Assembly (NCBI GenBank): GCA_017616895.1
Contig: JAFZXE010000024.1
Span: forward strand, 62,001-126,000
Origin: Bacteroidales bacterium
GTDB lineage: Bacteria > Bacteroidota > Bacteroidia > Bacteroidales > P3
Direction: 5' to 3'
Length of the DNA: 64,000 nucleotides
The position numbers and the translations under genes were made by a program. The notes beneath the pieces are model-generated. The model searched no databases, was not told where the DNA came from, and saw nothing but the letters and a program-made list of their open reading frames with translations. Positions 41,215 through 49,965 of this stretch are shown in pieces (within the stretch, counting starts at the first letter, position 1; every line of letters starts with the position of its first letter).

Positions 41215-41796
41215 ATGAAAACAAAGCTTTTATGTGCTATTTGCATGGCTGCGATGATCTTCGGAGCGTGTACCAAACATGGTCAGCTGCTGGAAATATA
41301 TGATGTGGATGGTAGCCACGCCACCGCACGTCTCACCATCGATGGAAAAGAACTGTTCAAAACACAGGTGTATATAGGCAAGAATGGCATAGGCAAAACC
41401 CGCGAGGGTGATGGCAAGACCCCGACGGGTACATTGCATATCAAGAGCGCTTTCGGCGTGCTTCCCAATCCGGGTACCACCTTGCCGTACATCAACATAA
41501 CGCCATCGACATTCGCCTGCGACGAAGACTGCGAATACTACAACCTCATAATCGATACCGCACAGGTGCACCACCCATGCATGGGCGAAGATATGTACAA
41601 CCTCGTACCTAACTACAACTACGGCCTAACCACCGACTATAACGAGGAGTGCGACCATCAGCTGGGCAGCAATATTTTCCTGCATTGCAAAGGACCTAAG
41701 GATTACACAGGCGGCTGCATAGCATTCGACGAGGAACGAATGATAGAAATCCTCACCAACTGCGATGCATCGCTTGTCGTCACTGTCAGAGAATAG
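41215..41796 (+). CDS. L,D-transpeptidase (YkuD-like) lipoprotein
   Basis: 193 residues; signal peptide with lipobox IFGAC. The central domain shows the YkuD plan: YIGKNGIGKTREGDGKTPTG (substrate loop) and active-site His and Cys in LHCKGPKDYTGGCIAF. The S/T-H-G-C core is TGGC here, seen in several divergent YkuD groups. Expected to form or edit 3-3 peptidoglycan crosslinks or to attach lipoproteins; which one is not clear. Last gene of the group. Confidence 0.82.
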   Translation: MKTKLLCAICMAAMIFGACTKHGQLLEIYDVDGSHATARLTIDGKELFKTQVYIGKNGIGKTREGDGKTPTGTLHIKSAFGVLPNPGTTLPYINITPSTFACDEDCEYYNLIIDTAQVHHPCMGEDMYNLVPNYNYGLTTDYNEECDHQLGSNIFLHCKGPKDYTGGCIAFDEERMIEILTNCDASLVVTVRE

Positions 41797-41807
41797 TTAG
41801 CAGTCAG

Positions 41808-41922
41808 GTGCGTGCCCGCACAGGGCGATAAATAGCGGTCAGCAGTCAGCCCCCCCCCAGGACCTATAAGACTTATTAGACCTATTTGACTTATCAACGT
41901 ATAAACATATCAACAAAAAATA
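41808..41922. repeat. Palindrome, C9 tract and simple repeats before mpl
   Basis: 41808-41829 is the plus-strand copy of the GTGCGTGCCCGCACAGGGC dyad family. 41850-41858 is a run of nine C. 41862-41893 is a GACCTATAAG/GACTTATTAGA run, and 41893-41915 a TATCAACxTAT run ending at the start codon. Confidence 0.7.
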
Positions 41923-43284
41923 ATGAACGTACATTTTATTGCAATAGGCGGTGCTGCGATGCACAATCTAGCCATCGCACTTCATCTGAAAGGTTATAAC
42001 GTCACCGGGTCGGACGATGAAATATTCGATCCCGCCAAAAGTCGTCTAGCCAAATACGGTCTTCTACCTAAAGAAGAGGGGTGGCACACCGAGCGTATCA
42101 CCAACAACCTCGATGCGATAGTGTTGGGCATGCACGCCCGTGCCGACAACCCCGAACTTCTGAAGGCACAGGAGTTGGGCTTGAGGATATACAGCTATCC
42201 CGAATACCTGTATGAGCAGTCGAAGGACAAGACTCGCGTGGTGATTGGCGGCTCGCACGGCAAGACCACCACGACGGCTATGATACTGCACGTGCTGGCG
42301 CATGCCGGCATCGAGGCCGACTATATGGTTGGCGCACAGCTGGAAGGTTTCGAGGTAATGGTGCGGCTCAGCGAGACGGCCAAGGTGATGGTCATCGAAG
42401 GCGACGAATACCTCACTTCTCCCATCGACCGCAGGCCTAAGTTTCACGTCTATCTGCCCAATATCGCTGTGGTGACTGGCATTGAGTGGGATCATGTGAA
42501 TGTGTTTCCGACCTTCGATATCTACAAAGACCAGTTCGCACAGTTCATGAACCTCATACGTCCTGATGGCACTTTGATTTACTGCGCCGACGACGCAGTG
42601 GTGCGCGAGGTGGCCGAGGCAAACAAACGCACGGACATCGCCAAGCTGCCCTACGATGTGCCGCAGTATGAGGTGCGTGACGGTGTGACCTCACTGATTG
42701 GCTGCAACGGAGAACGCACGCCGCTGAAGGTGTTTGGCCGTCACAACCTTTTGAACATGACAGCCGCACGGCTCGTATGCCGCACCCTCGGGGTGAGTGA
42801 CGAACTCTTTAACGAAGCCATATCGACCTTCGGCGGCGCCAGCAAACGTCTGGAACTGGTGAAGAAAAACGACCACTGCGCTGTCTATAAAGATTTCGCC
42901 CATGCGCCGTCGAAGCTCCGCGCCACGATACACGCCATGCACGAGCAGTATCCCGACCGCAAGCTGGTTGCCTGTATGGAACTTCACACCTTCAGTTCGC
43001 TAACGCAGGAGTTCCTGAAGCAGTATCACGGAACGATGGAAGAGGCGGACATCCGTTTCGTCTATTACAGCAAGCACGCCTTGCAGCTGAAGAAACTGCC
43101 CGACCTCGACCCCTCGCAGGTGCAGGCCGCTTTCGGCGACGGTGTGCAGGTGTTCACCGACAGCAACGCTATGGTCGCCGAATTGAAAAGAATGCAGTGG
43201 AACGGTGCCAACCTGCTTATGATGAGCAGCGGCAACTTCGACGGTATAGATTTCAATCACCTAGCCGACGAACTATTGGTTTAA
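41923..43284 (+). CDS. mpl: UDP-N-acetylmuramate:L-alanyl-gamma-D-Glu-meso-DAP ligase
   Basis: 453 residues. N-terminal Rossmann part MNVHFIAIGGAAMHNLAIAL, P-loop GGSHGKTTTTAMIL, then central and C-terminal Mur-ligase domains. The opening IGGAAMHNLA and the short linker typify Mpl and not MurC. Mpl reattaches recycled tripeptide to UDP-MurNAc. Upstream cell-wall genes (L,D-transpeptidase) agree with a peptidoglycan theme. Confidence 0.9.
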   Translation: MNVHFIAIGGAAMHNLAIALHLKGYNVTGSDDEIFDPAKSRLAKYGLLPKEEGWHTERITNNLDAIVLGMHARADNPELLKAQELGLRIYSYPEYLYEQSKDKTRVVIGGSHGKTTTTAMILHVLAHAGIEADYMVGAQLEGFEVMVRLSETAKVMVIEGDEYLTSPIDRRPKFHVYLPNIAVVTGIEWDHVNVFPTFDIYKDQFAQFMNLIRPDGTLIYCADDAVVREVAEANKRTDIAKLPYDVPQYEVRDGVTSLIGCNGERTPLKVFGRHNLLNMTAARLVCRTLGVSDELFNEAISTFGGASKRLELVKKNDHCAVYKDFAHAPSKLRATIHAMHEQYPDRKLVACMELHTFSSLTQEFLKQYHGTMEEADIRFVYYSKHALQLKKLPDLDPSQVQAAFGDGVQVFTDSNAMVAELKRMQWNGANLLMMSSGNFDGIDFNHLADELLV

Positions 43285-43398
43285 TTTCAAGTGAATTATG
43301 CTAAGCAGTGTGACGACATATACGACCTATTAGCCCCATTAGACCAATAAGACCTATCACCCCATCAACATATCAACATATCAACATAATAGCAATCG

Positions 43399-44088
43399 AT
43401 GTCAAAATTCCAGATAGGCGACAAAGTGAAATTCCTCAACGCCATTGGTGGCGGTGTGGTGACCAAAGTGAACGACGACTTTGTGTTCGTGCAAGACGAG
43501 ACGGGGTTCGACATGCCTATGCAGCCCACCGAGCTAATACGGATGGCCGACATGAGTGGCGCAGGGAAGATGTTCAACCGGCAAGTGCCAGGTGGCGGAC
43601 AGCAGTCGGTGGAGGAAGCTAAAAATGTATTCACCCCCAAGAAACCCGACAGCGTCGAGTCGCTGCAAGATACGGTGAAGCAGTTGCAGTCGCAGGTGGC
43701 GAACCTAAAAGACCAGGTGGCCAAGTTGAAACGACAGCTGGCGGCGGCGCAGAAACAGGGCGCCAAAGAGCTTGCCAGCAACATACTCTCGCAGCACATG
43801 GTTGGCGACGGCGAGGCCGAGGTGGACCTTCATATCGACATGCTGTGCGAGAACCCTGGCGAGTTGGCTCCGCACGAGGCCTTCCAGACGCAGATGCGCT
43901 ATTTCCGCACCTGTCTTAACCACGCTTTCGACAACCACCTGAAAAAGGTGACCTTCATACACGGCGTAGGGCGTGGCATACTGAAAGACGAGATAATGGC
44001 GGAGCTGAAGAAATACGACAATATAGCCGTCATGGACGCCCCAATGCGCAAATACGGCGTGGGCGCCGTCGAGGTGTATTTTAAATGA
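43399..44088 (+). CDS. DUF2027 plus Smr-domain protein
   Basis: 229 residues. The N-terminal ~75 residues (KFQIGDKVKFLNAIGGGVV) are a DUF2027-type beta domain as found in Bacteroidota MutS2-like Smr proteins. A coiled coil follows (VKQLQSQVANLKDQVAKLKR), then a C-terminal Smr domain (EVDLHIDMLCE, THIHGVGRGIL-like FIHGVGRGILKDEIM). Smr domains nick or bind nucleic acids; the target is unknown. The 114-bp leader is entirely GACCTATTAG and TATCAACA simple repeats. Confidence 0.88.
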   Translation: MSKFQIGDKVKFLNAIGGGVVTKVNDDFVFVQDETGFDMPMQPTELIRMADMSGAGKMFNRQVPGGGQQSVEEAKNVFTPKKPDSVESLQDTVKQLQSQVANLKDQVAKLKRQLAAAQKQGAKELASNILSQHMVGDGEAEVDLHIDMLCENPGELAPHEAFQTQMRYFRTCLNHAFDNHLKKVTFIHGVGRGILKDEIMAELKKYDNIAVMDAPMRKYGVGAVEVYFK

Positions 44089-44166
44089 AATGATCACTGC
44101 CCACCAGTCACCGCCCACACCTTCACATCTTAACACCTTCACACCTTCACTTTTACTGACCACCAA

Positions 44167-44922
44167 TCACTTCCTCACAATCACGCTGCCACTGCCCTGA
44201 TGTGTGGCGAGGATCAGCACTTCGGCAACCTGCACGTGAGCAGGAGCGTTCGATGCATAGACAGCTACATCGGCGATGTCGTCGCCCGTGAGAGGTTTTA
44301 TGCCCTTATAGACGTTGGCTGCGCGTTCGGTGTCGCCGTGGAAGCGGGTGTTGCTGAAGTTGGTTTCCACCAATCCCGGTTTGAGATTGGTGACGCGTAT
44401 GGCCGTATTAGCCACGTCGAGGCGGAGCCCGTCGGTGATGGTCTTCACAGCCGACTTTGTGGCGCAATAGACGTTGCCGTTGGCGTAAGCGGCGTCGCCA
44501 GCCACACTTCCGATATTGATGATATGGCCCTTGTCGCGTTTTACCATTCCGGGCACCACAAGGCGTGTCATAGTGAGGAGACCTTTGATGTTGGTATCGA
44601 CCATCGTGTCCCAGTCGTCGTAGCTGCCCTCGTATTCGGGTTCAAGTCCGAGAGCCAAACCAGCGTTGTTTACCAGTACGTCAATGTCTTGCCATTCGGC
44701 AGGCAAGCCTTGTATGCATTTCGTCGCCGCTTCGCGGTCACGCACATCAAAGACAAGCGTCAGCACCTCGGTGCCGCCGGCCATAAGTTCTTTGGCTATC
44801 TCGTTGAGAAGATTTTCCTTGCGTCCAGTGAGTATGAGACGGTCGCCGTTGGCGGCGAATTTTCTTGCGCATCCCAGCCCTATACCGCTGGTGGCTCCAG
44901 TTATCAATACGGTTTTGTTCAT
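44167..44922 (-). CDS. Short-chain dehydrogenase/reductase
   Basis: 251 residues from ATG 44922 (MNKTVLITGATSGIGLGCAR). A longer frame to 45009 exists but its extra 29 residues are read from the GTTAAGGTCAAG tandem repeat, so it is rejected. Classical SDR motifs: TGATSGIG (cofactor), NNAG, catalytic Ser in NIGSVAGDA and Tyr/Lys in YCATK. Closest pattern is to YdfG-type 3-hydroxy acid/serine dehydrogenases using NADP(H); substrate uncertain. Convergent with the Smr gene. Confidence 0.9.
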   Translation of the reverse strand: MNKTVLITGATSGIGLGCARKFAANGDRLILTGRKENLLNEIAKELMAGGTEVLTLVFDVRDREAATKCIQGLPAEWQDIDVLVNNAGLALGLEPEYEGSYDDWDTMVDTNIKGLLTMTRLVVPGMVKRDKGHIINIGSVAGDAAYANGNVYCATKSAVKTITDGLRLDVANTAIRVTNLKPGLVETNFSNTRFHGDTERAANVYKGIKPLTGDDIADVAVYASNAPAHVQVAEVLILATHQGSGSVIVRK

Positions 44923-44934
44923 GAGAATATGATT

Positions 44935-46600
44935 TTCGTTATGGTTAAGGTCAAGGTTAAGGTTAAAGTCAAGGTTAAGGTTAAAGTCAAGGTCAGCCGA
45001 AGGCGTCACTAACCACTTACAGCTTACAGCTCAATACTCAATTCCTACCTGCTAACGCCCATTAGACTTATTAGGCTTATTAGACCTATTAGACTTATCA
45101 ATTATTTCTTACAACTAATAAAACTAACAACTTAAAGTTTTATTGTATAGCCAACTCAACTCTGCGATTAAAGTGAGAGCAAAACAAGCTCGCTTGTTTT
45201 GCCGAGCCATAGCAGAATAACGCCGAATGGCGGCACTAACACACTAACACACTAATGCAATAACGCAATAACACAATAACATAATCCCACACTAACGCAT
45301 TAACACATTAACGCATTAACACACTAACACAATCCCTTCGACGATCCTTCGGTGATCCTTCGGCGATCCTTCGGTGAAATTCTTACAACTGTCTAAAAAT
45401 CAATGGCTTGCATCATTCTATATAATTGACTAATAATCAGTATTATAGCTAGTTTGATCGGGCGAAGACATCACTAACACACTGACCACTGACCACCGAC
45501 CACCGACCACTGAAAAGGTTTTTGTTTATCCCCCCCAACAAACCTTCACCTCTTAACACCTTCACCTCTTAACACCTTCACACCTTCACATATCAACTTA
45601 TCCACCTATCAACGTATCAACATAAAACCTATCAACCCATCAAGACAACCCCAAACATCTTCTTCTTTTTCCCTGCGATGCCATCGCAGCAATCCCAAAC
45701 TGACAGCCGAGTTCGGCTGGCAGTTCCATACCCAACTTTCAATCGAAGCCTTCCCTAGTACTTCCTAGGATTTCTAGAATATCCTATCCCCAACCCCTCA
45801 AATAACCTAAACAGTCAACATTGCTCCCGTCGCAACGCAACTTTCACCCCTCCACACCTTCACCTCTTCACATATCAACTTATCCACTTATCAACAATCT
45901 TTAACATCTTAACAATTTCACAACTTAACACCACACCCCATTAAAAAGATTCGTTATGCCGAATACCGTTAGCACGTTATACCAAGACCCAACAATTCCC
46001 ATTGTTCCCACTATTCCCATAATTCCCATCAACAAAGCTCCCCGCTGCCACTGACCACTGACCACCGACCACTGACCACTAAAAAGGTTTTCGTTTTCGT
46101 TATGGTTTTTGTTTATCCCCCCCCAACAAACCTTCACCTCTTAACACCTTCACCTCTTAACACCTTCACCTCTTAACACCTTCACCTCTTAACACCTTCA
46201 CCTCTTAACACCTTCACCTCTTAACACCTTCACCTCTTAACCCCTTAACACATTCACCTCTTCACATATCAACTTATCCACCTATCAACAATCTTTAACA
46301 TCTAACAATTTTACAACTTAACACCCCACCCCATTAAAAAGATTCGTTATGCCGAATATCGTTAGCACGTTATACCGAGACCCAACAATTCCCATTGTTC
46401 CCACTATTCCCATAATTCCCATCAACAAAGCTGCCTGCTGCCTACTAATCTTGTTTTATTTCTTCCCGAATTCTGTTCTATTTCTTCCCAATTTTCGTTA
46501 TCGTTATCGTTATCGTTATGGTTATCGTTATCGTTTATCTCCCCCCTTGAACCCCACCGTTCACTGTTAAAAAATGTTAAATTTTCACCCTTTGTCACAC
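44935..46600. repeat. 1.7 kb non-coding block built from simple repeats and a segmental duplication
   Basis: No credible gene. In order: GTTAAGGTCAAG-type repeats (44943-44995); GACTTATTAG repeats (45058-45105); perfect hairpin GCAAAACAAGC/GCTTGTTTTGC (45179-45202); TAACACAC/TAACGCAT repeats (45236-45332); 12-bp GATCCTTCGGTG repeats (45342-45376); CCACCGA/CCACTGA heptamers (45479-45513, 46049-46081); CTTCACCTCTTAACAC 14-mers (45540-45600, 46130-46250); CGTTAT hexamers (46495-46535). A ~185-bp segment at 45861-46047 recurs at 46255-46440, differing at scattered positions. Confidence 0.85.
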
Positions 46601-46687
46601 ATGTCAAAAAATTTCGCCCCTATTATAGTAGATAGTAGAAAGTAAAAAAACAGTAAATTATGTACTAAAAGAGATGTTGGTTCGTTA

Positions 46688-46695
46688 TAAGTTTG
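46688..46695 (+). promoter_or_regulatory. Possible -7 box for the sigma factor gene
   Basis: TAAGTTTG matches TAnnTTTG, 28 nt before the ATG at 46724. No TTTG at a suitable -33 distance. Confidence 0.4.
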
Positions 46696-46723
46696 TGAAT
46701 ATGAATGTTTTGAAATCGACTTA

Positions 46724-47230
46724 ATGCTCACTCGGCGACAAGAAATAGAATTCAGCACCCTGATGAACCGCAACTGCAATACAATAAACAGTATCTGCCT
46801 TAGGTACTGTGAAGGTAATGCTTTCTATTTCGATGAACTTCGGCAAGAGTGCGCCCTGGCGATATTGGATGAACTCATTCGTTACGGCCTCGCCCGCTTA
46901 CGTGATGAAAGCTCGGAGTCAATCTGGATATACAAAATCTCCTATCATGCTATAATCCATTACCTCCGCAATACCAATCACAAAGAGTTCCAGTCTGTCT
47001 GTGACCTCCAAAGCCTGGAACACCTCACCGACGGACAATTCCTTGACGATTGGAACTTGCTCGACGAGCTCACGACACAACTCAATAACCGCGAACGCAA
47101 TATGCTCAATCACTACCTCAACGACGATTCCTACAGCACCATCGCCCGCGTCGAGGGCATCTCACAGAGCAATGCACGTAAACAAATGTCACGACTATTA
47201 AGCAAAATTAAAATGTTAGTCCACAAATAA
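46724..47230 (+). CDS. Sigma-70-family RNA polymerase sigma factor (ECF-like)
   Basis: 168 residues. A region 2-like helix pair (FDELRQECALAILDELIRYG, then IWIYKISYHAIIHYLR) and a region 4 helix-turn-helix (SYSTIARVEGISQSNARKQM) after NNRERNMLNHYL. Short and divergent, so ECF-type. It heads the accessory block; the next two genes encode small membrane proteins, one of which could be its anti-sigma factor (inference from position). Target genes are unknown. Confidence 0.78.
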   Translation: MLTRRQEIEFSTLMNRNCNTINSICLRYCEGNAFYFDELRQECALAILDELIRYGLARLRDESSESIWIYKISYHAIIHYLRNTNHKEFQSVCDLQSLEHLTDGQFLDDWNLLDELTTQLNNRERNMLNHYLNDDSYSTIARVEGISQSNARKQMSRLLSKIKMLVHK

Positions 47231-47277
47231 TTACAAACCGACCTCTTTCTTCCCTCATCAAAAGTCAATAGTATATA

Positions 47278-47288
47278 GGGGGGGGGGG
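47278..47288 (+). repeat. Run of eleven G upstream of a membrane-protein gene
   Basis: An uninterrupted G11 tract 17 nt before the ATG at 47306. Such tracts are prone to slippage and, at this distance, could change promoter or ribosome-binding spacing. Confidence 0.85.
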
Positions 47289-47305
47289 TAAAATACTGAT
47301 TATCA

Positions 47306-48016
47306 ATGCAGAATAAAGATTTTAAAAAAAGCCAAAAAATGGAAAGAGGCAACAATCCGCTTGCTGGCGAAGTCGAGATGATGGAAGCCATACAGCGGCT
47401 GAAGTCGGTAAACGAGAAAATCCAGGAACTTGCCTCGCAAATACCACCGTTATCACCGGAGCGAATCCACGCGTTGATTACAAGCGACCGCCTCTCACAG
47501 TTCCAGCTCCGCCGCCGGGCCGACCGATATTTGCTGGCCTTATGCCTCAGCCTCCTCGCACTGGCTGCGAGCATTCTTTGGCATACCTCGTCAGCTGGAT
47601 TCTCGCCGTTCAATATCACTGTTCTCGCCCTGTCCTTCGCCGACATATTGGTGGCACTGCGTGCCGCGTACGGCCTCTGGCTTATGCGACAGGTTGAGCG
47701 ACTTCGTTTCCATCCTTACCGTATGGCTCGCTATTCTGATCGTCTGAGCCGGCTCTCCCGTCATCGTCGTTTGTGGCTGCGCTTTGTCCTGCGTGGCAGT
47801 TATGCAACCTCTTCAGACAGAGACTATAACCGGTCTGAATTCTTCTTCCTACGACTTCCAACCTACTCTATCGCAGCCTGTCTGCTCCTGCTCATCGCCC
47901 TGAATGCAGACAAGGCGTTTGCCACCACACACTATTATGCCAAAGTCACCACCACATCGGATAAAGCCGACATGGCAATTTGTGACTCGGTCAAAATTCT
48001 AATTGCGCAGCTATGA
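47306..48016 (+). CDS. Hypothetical membrane protein, possible anti-sigma partner
   Basis: 236 residues from ATG 47306; an ATG at 47339 (MERGNN) is an alternative. A cytoplasmic N-terminal ~85 residues with a coiled segment (IQRLKSVNEKIQELASQI) is followed by two close transmembrane helices (YLLALCLSLLALAASILW and ITVLALSFADILVALRAAY), a basic loop rich in Arg, and a third helix (YSIAACLLLLIALNA) near the C-terminus. No known family recognised. It follows the sigma factor by 75 nt and overlaps the next gene by four bases. Confidence 0.65.
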   Translation: MQNKDFKKSQKMERGNNPLAGEVEMMEAIQRLKSVNEKIQELASQIPPLSPERIHALITSDRLSQFQLRRRADRYLLALCLSLLALAASILWHTSSAGFSPFNITVLALSFADILVALRAAYGLWLMRQVERLRFHPYRMARYSDRLSRLSRHRRLWLRFVLRGSYATSSDRDYNRSEFFFLRLPTYSIAACLLLLIALNADKAFATTHYYAKVTTTSDKADMAICDSVKILIAQL

Positions 48017-48522
48017 CACGTCCCTTCAATAAAAAACGTTTCTGGCTGGTCATAACCCTCATCGCCGTGGCTGAGGCACTTGCCTTCTGTCTCGTCATGC
48101 AGTGGCGGTATCTCTTCCCCTCCCACGAGGTCAGCGAGATATATACCCGCTATGAAAATGTCGAGGGCATTGACGTCTCTTTTATAAAAGACTTTCAAGT
48201 CAACGATACGGTTTTTGTGGATGTCACAGTGCTGGAGGCAACAACCGACTCGGCGTGGTCGATATTGAAAGCTGATTACGGTGTACCTCAACTAACACCC
48301 CAGACAAAGTCACTCATGGAAAAGGGCTCTCCGTGCATAGCCTTTTGCAAACTGCCTGAATTGGAAAAAAACAATAGCCCTTCTGATTCAAAATACACAA
48401 ACGACAACACTTTGGTTATTGCCATGCATAATGATAGTACAATATATGTTTTCTATTCAAAAACAAGAGATCACAAACACGCAATTACGGATATGTTAAT
48501 AGATAAATATTATGGGCAATGA
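48013..48522 (+). CDS. Hypothetical protein with N-terminal membrane anchor
   Basis: 169 residues. One transmembrane helix (FWLVITLIAVAEALAFCLVM) then a periplasmic domain of mixed alpha/beta pattern (VEGIDVSFIKDFQVNDTVFV, NTLVIAMHNDSTIYVFYS). No family recognised. ATG overlaps the upstream stop (ATGA), so translation is coupled and the two products probably work together. Confidence 0.65.
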   Translation: MTRPFNKKRFWLVITLIAVAEALAFCLVMQWRYLFPSHEVSEIYTRYENVEGIDVSFIKDFQVNDTVFVDVTVLEATTDSAWSILKADYGVPQLTPQTKSLMEKGSPCIAFCKLPELEKNNSPSDSKYTNDNTLVIAMHNDSTIYVFYSKTRDHKHAITDMLIDKYYGQ

Positions 48523-48570
48523 ATGTTATTAAAACAGTTTAATATTTTCAGTAACTTAAAAATCAAAAAG

Positions 48571-48981
48571 ATGAGAAGAAAAATCATCACGATGGCACTT
48601 TTTGTGTCAATGACACTTTTGGCTGCAAGCTGCCAGAAGGAAGAGAACTCCTGTTCGGAAATGTCTGCTATCGAACTGAGCAATGCAAAAACAATTTCCT
48701 ATTCGATTGATGGGAAAATGTACAGTGTGACAGTTCAAAACGAAGCTGAATACGACGAACTCTTGACGACCCTGCTTACTGTTGCTAAAAATGGGAGTGT
48801 GGTCAAGTTGTACAATACGAACAATTACAACAATGGTGCCAAAGAGACCATAACATACCAAACACACAATCTTAACCAAGCTAAGGCATGGGTTAAAGAT
48901 ATGCAAGATGCTGGGTACAATGTAACCATGGTCTACGACAAGGACCAGGACTTATTCATTTGCACAGCAACAAACGACTGA
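48571..48981 (+). CDS. Small putative lipoprotein
   Basis: 136 residues from ATG 48571 (MRRKIITMALFVSMTLLAAS); the ATG at 48523 would place 16 residues ahead of the signal peptide. Lipobox LAASC. The mature part (ISYSIDGKMYSVTVQNEAEY, then DLFICTATND) is a small domain with no recognised family. Follows the two membrane-protein genes by 48 nt. Confidence 0.65.
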   Translation: MRRKIITMALFVSMTLLAASCQKEENSCSEMSAIELSNAKTISYSIDGKMYSVTVQNEAEYDELLTTLLTVAKNGSVVKLYNTNNYNNGAKETITYQTHNLNQAKAWVKDMQDAGYNVTMVYDKDQDLFICTATND

Positions 48982-49121
48982 AAATAATATCCACAAATAT
49001 TTTTAACCACATTTGTAAGCCTTGACCTGAAAAATTGTTGTTATACGGTATATGGCCTACAATTCAAACAATTAACCGAGTGACAATAAGAAGTTGAACC
49101 AAAACAAAATTCGATGAATGA

Positions 49122-49316
49122 TATCTGACAAAGCCCCTCACAGGCCTATATAGTGCCGCTGTGTCGGGGCAAGAAAAAGAAAGGGTGTGTCGCAGGGGAT
49201 GCGCGAACAAAAATTTCAGAGCTCATAATCGTGCATCACCCTGCCGTCAGCACCCCAGGCACTGTAAACAACGCCTACAATATAAAACGACGATTTCGGA
49301 TTATTGTTGTAGGCCA
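49122..49316 (+). ncRNA. Candidate structured RNA / leader element, copy 1
   Basis: Three predicted stems. I: GCCCC-CACAG (49133-49143) with CTGTG-GGGGC (49159-49170). II: GGGTGT (49183-49188) with GCACCC (49250-49255), enclosing GCAGGG-ATGC (49192-49202) with GCAT-CCCTGC (49233-49244). III: GCCTACAA (49273-49280) with TTGTAGGC (49307-49314). The whole element recurs at 51924-52132 with changes that keep the stems. It ends 35 nt before a lipoprotein ATG. No reading frame in it is conserved between copies. Family unknown; a cis leader, a trans RNA or a hairpin-type mobile element remain possible. Confidence 0.6.
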
Positions 49317-49351
49317 TAAAAAACTCAAATCAAAAACAAAATTTTACAACA

Positions 49352-49864
49352 ATGAAAAAATATATTTGGTCTACTATAGCCATAATTATGGCAGTTGGAA
49401 CAATCATCCTCGTATCCTGCAACAAAGAAAGCGTTGACAACGCAACAGCCGAACAGGTACCACCTCAACAGACAAAAGTTGCAACTGCACCAGACCCCAG
49501 CTGGGCAAGAGTTACATCTGCGGGTTCCATATTAAGAAGTAAAACACTAAACCCAACACTTTGTTACGAAATACTAATGGGGTATTTTTGTGGTTTCAAA
49601 ATAACATATCCCCTTGCAACAGGCCCATTTACAGTATATCACGGTTCAGGCTCCCCGTATGGTCTTCAAGTAAGTAATAGTTACTTGACAACCAACAACC
49701 TGTCCGCATTAATTGACAGTGCAAAACACGGATATCTGACATTGCATGACGACATTGATATTATGGATACAAGTATGCAATCGACGCTTGGGTTTACCCA
49801 AATTCCCGCAGACAGATACCCTGCTATGCTGTTGGGCGATTCTGCAATTTATATTCAATTTTAA
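49352..49864 (+). CDS. Small putative lipoprotein downstream of RNA element copy 1
   Basis: 170 residues; signal peptide with lipobox-like LVSC after MKKYIWSTIAIIMAVGTII. The mature part begins with a Thr/Ala/Gln-rich linker (NATAEQVPPQQTKVATA) and then a domain with two Cys (LCYEILMGYFCGF). No family recognised. Its leader contains the three-stem element; a strong hairpin terminator follows, so gene and element form one unit. Confidence 0.65.
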   Translation: MKKYIWSTIAIIMAVGTIILVSCNKESVDNATAEQVPPQQTKVATAPDPSWARVTSAGSILRSKTLNPTLCYEILMGYFCGFKITYPLATGPFTVYHGSGSPYGLQVSNSYLTTNNLSALIDSAKHGYLTLHDDIDIMDTSMQSTLGFTQIPADRYPAMLLGDSAIYIQF

Positions 49865-49876
49865 TACGGAAACGTG

Positions 49877-49916
49877 ACAATATGGTGGGCAGGTTTAAAC
49901 CTGCCCACCATATTGT
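49877..49916 (+). terminator. Perfect 40-nt palindromic terminator
   Basis: A perfect inverted repeat: ACAATATGGTGGGCAGG (49877-49893), centre TTTAAA, and its complement to 49916, followed by TTAAAAAG. Being symmetric it could work in both directions. Confidence 0.8.
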
Positions 49917-49965
49917 TTAAAAAGCATCCTAAACACATTAATTCCGCAACCTTTAAAAAACTATC

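Noticed and set aside
44923-45009. N-terminal extension of the SDR gene
   Set aside because: The extra residues (DLDFNLNLDFN...) are the translation of a tandem repeat; the SDR fold begins at the ATG at 44922.
45171-45218. Short frame VRAKQARLFCRAIAE
   Set aside because: Lies on a perfect palindrome and is too short; it reads as an intergenic palindromic element, not a gene.
49153-49437. 94-codon frame covering RNA element copy 1
   Set aside because: The frame is not kept in copy 2 and overlaps a better lipoprotein gene; the conservation pattern is that of stems, not codons.
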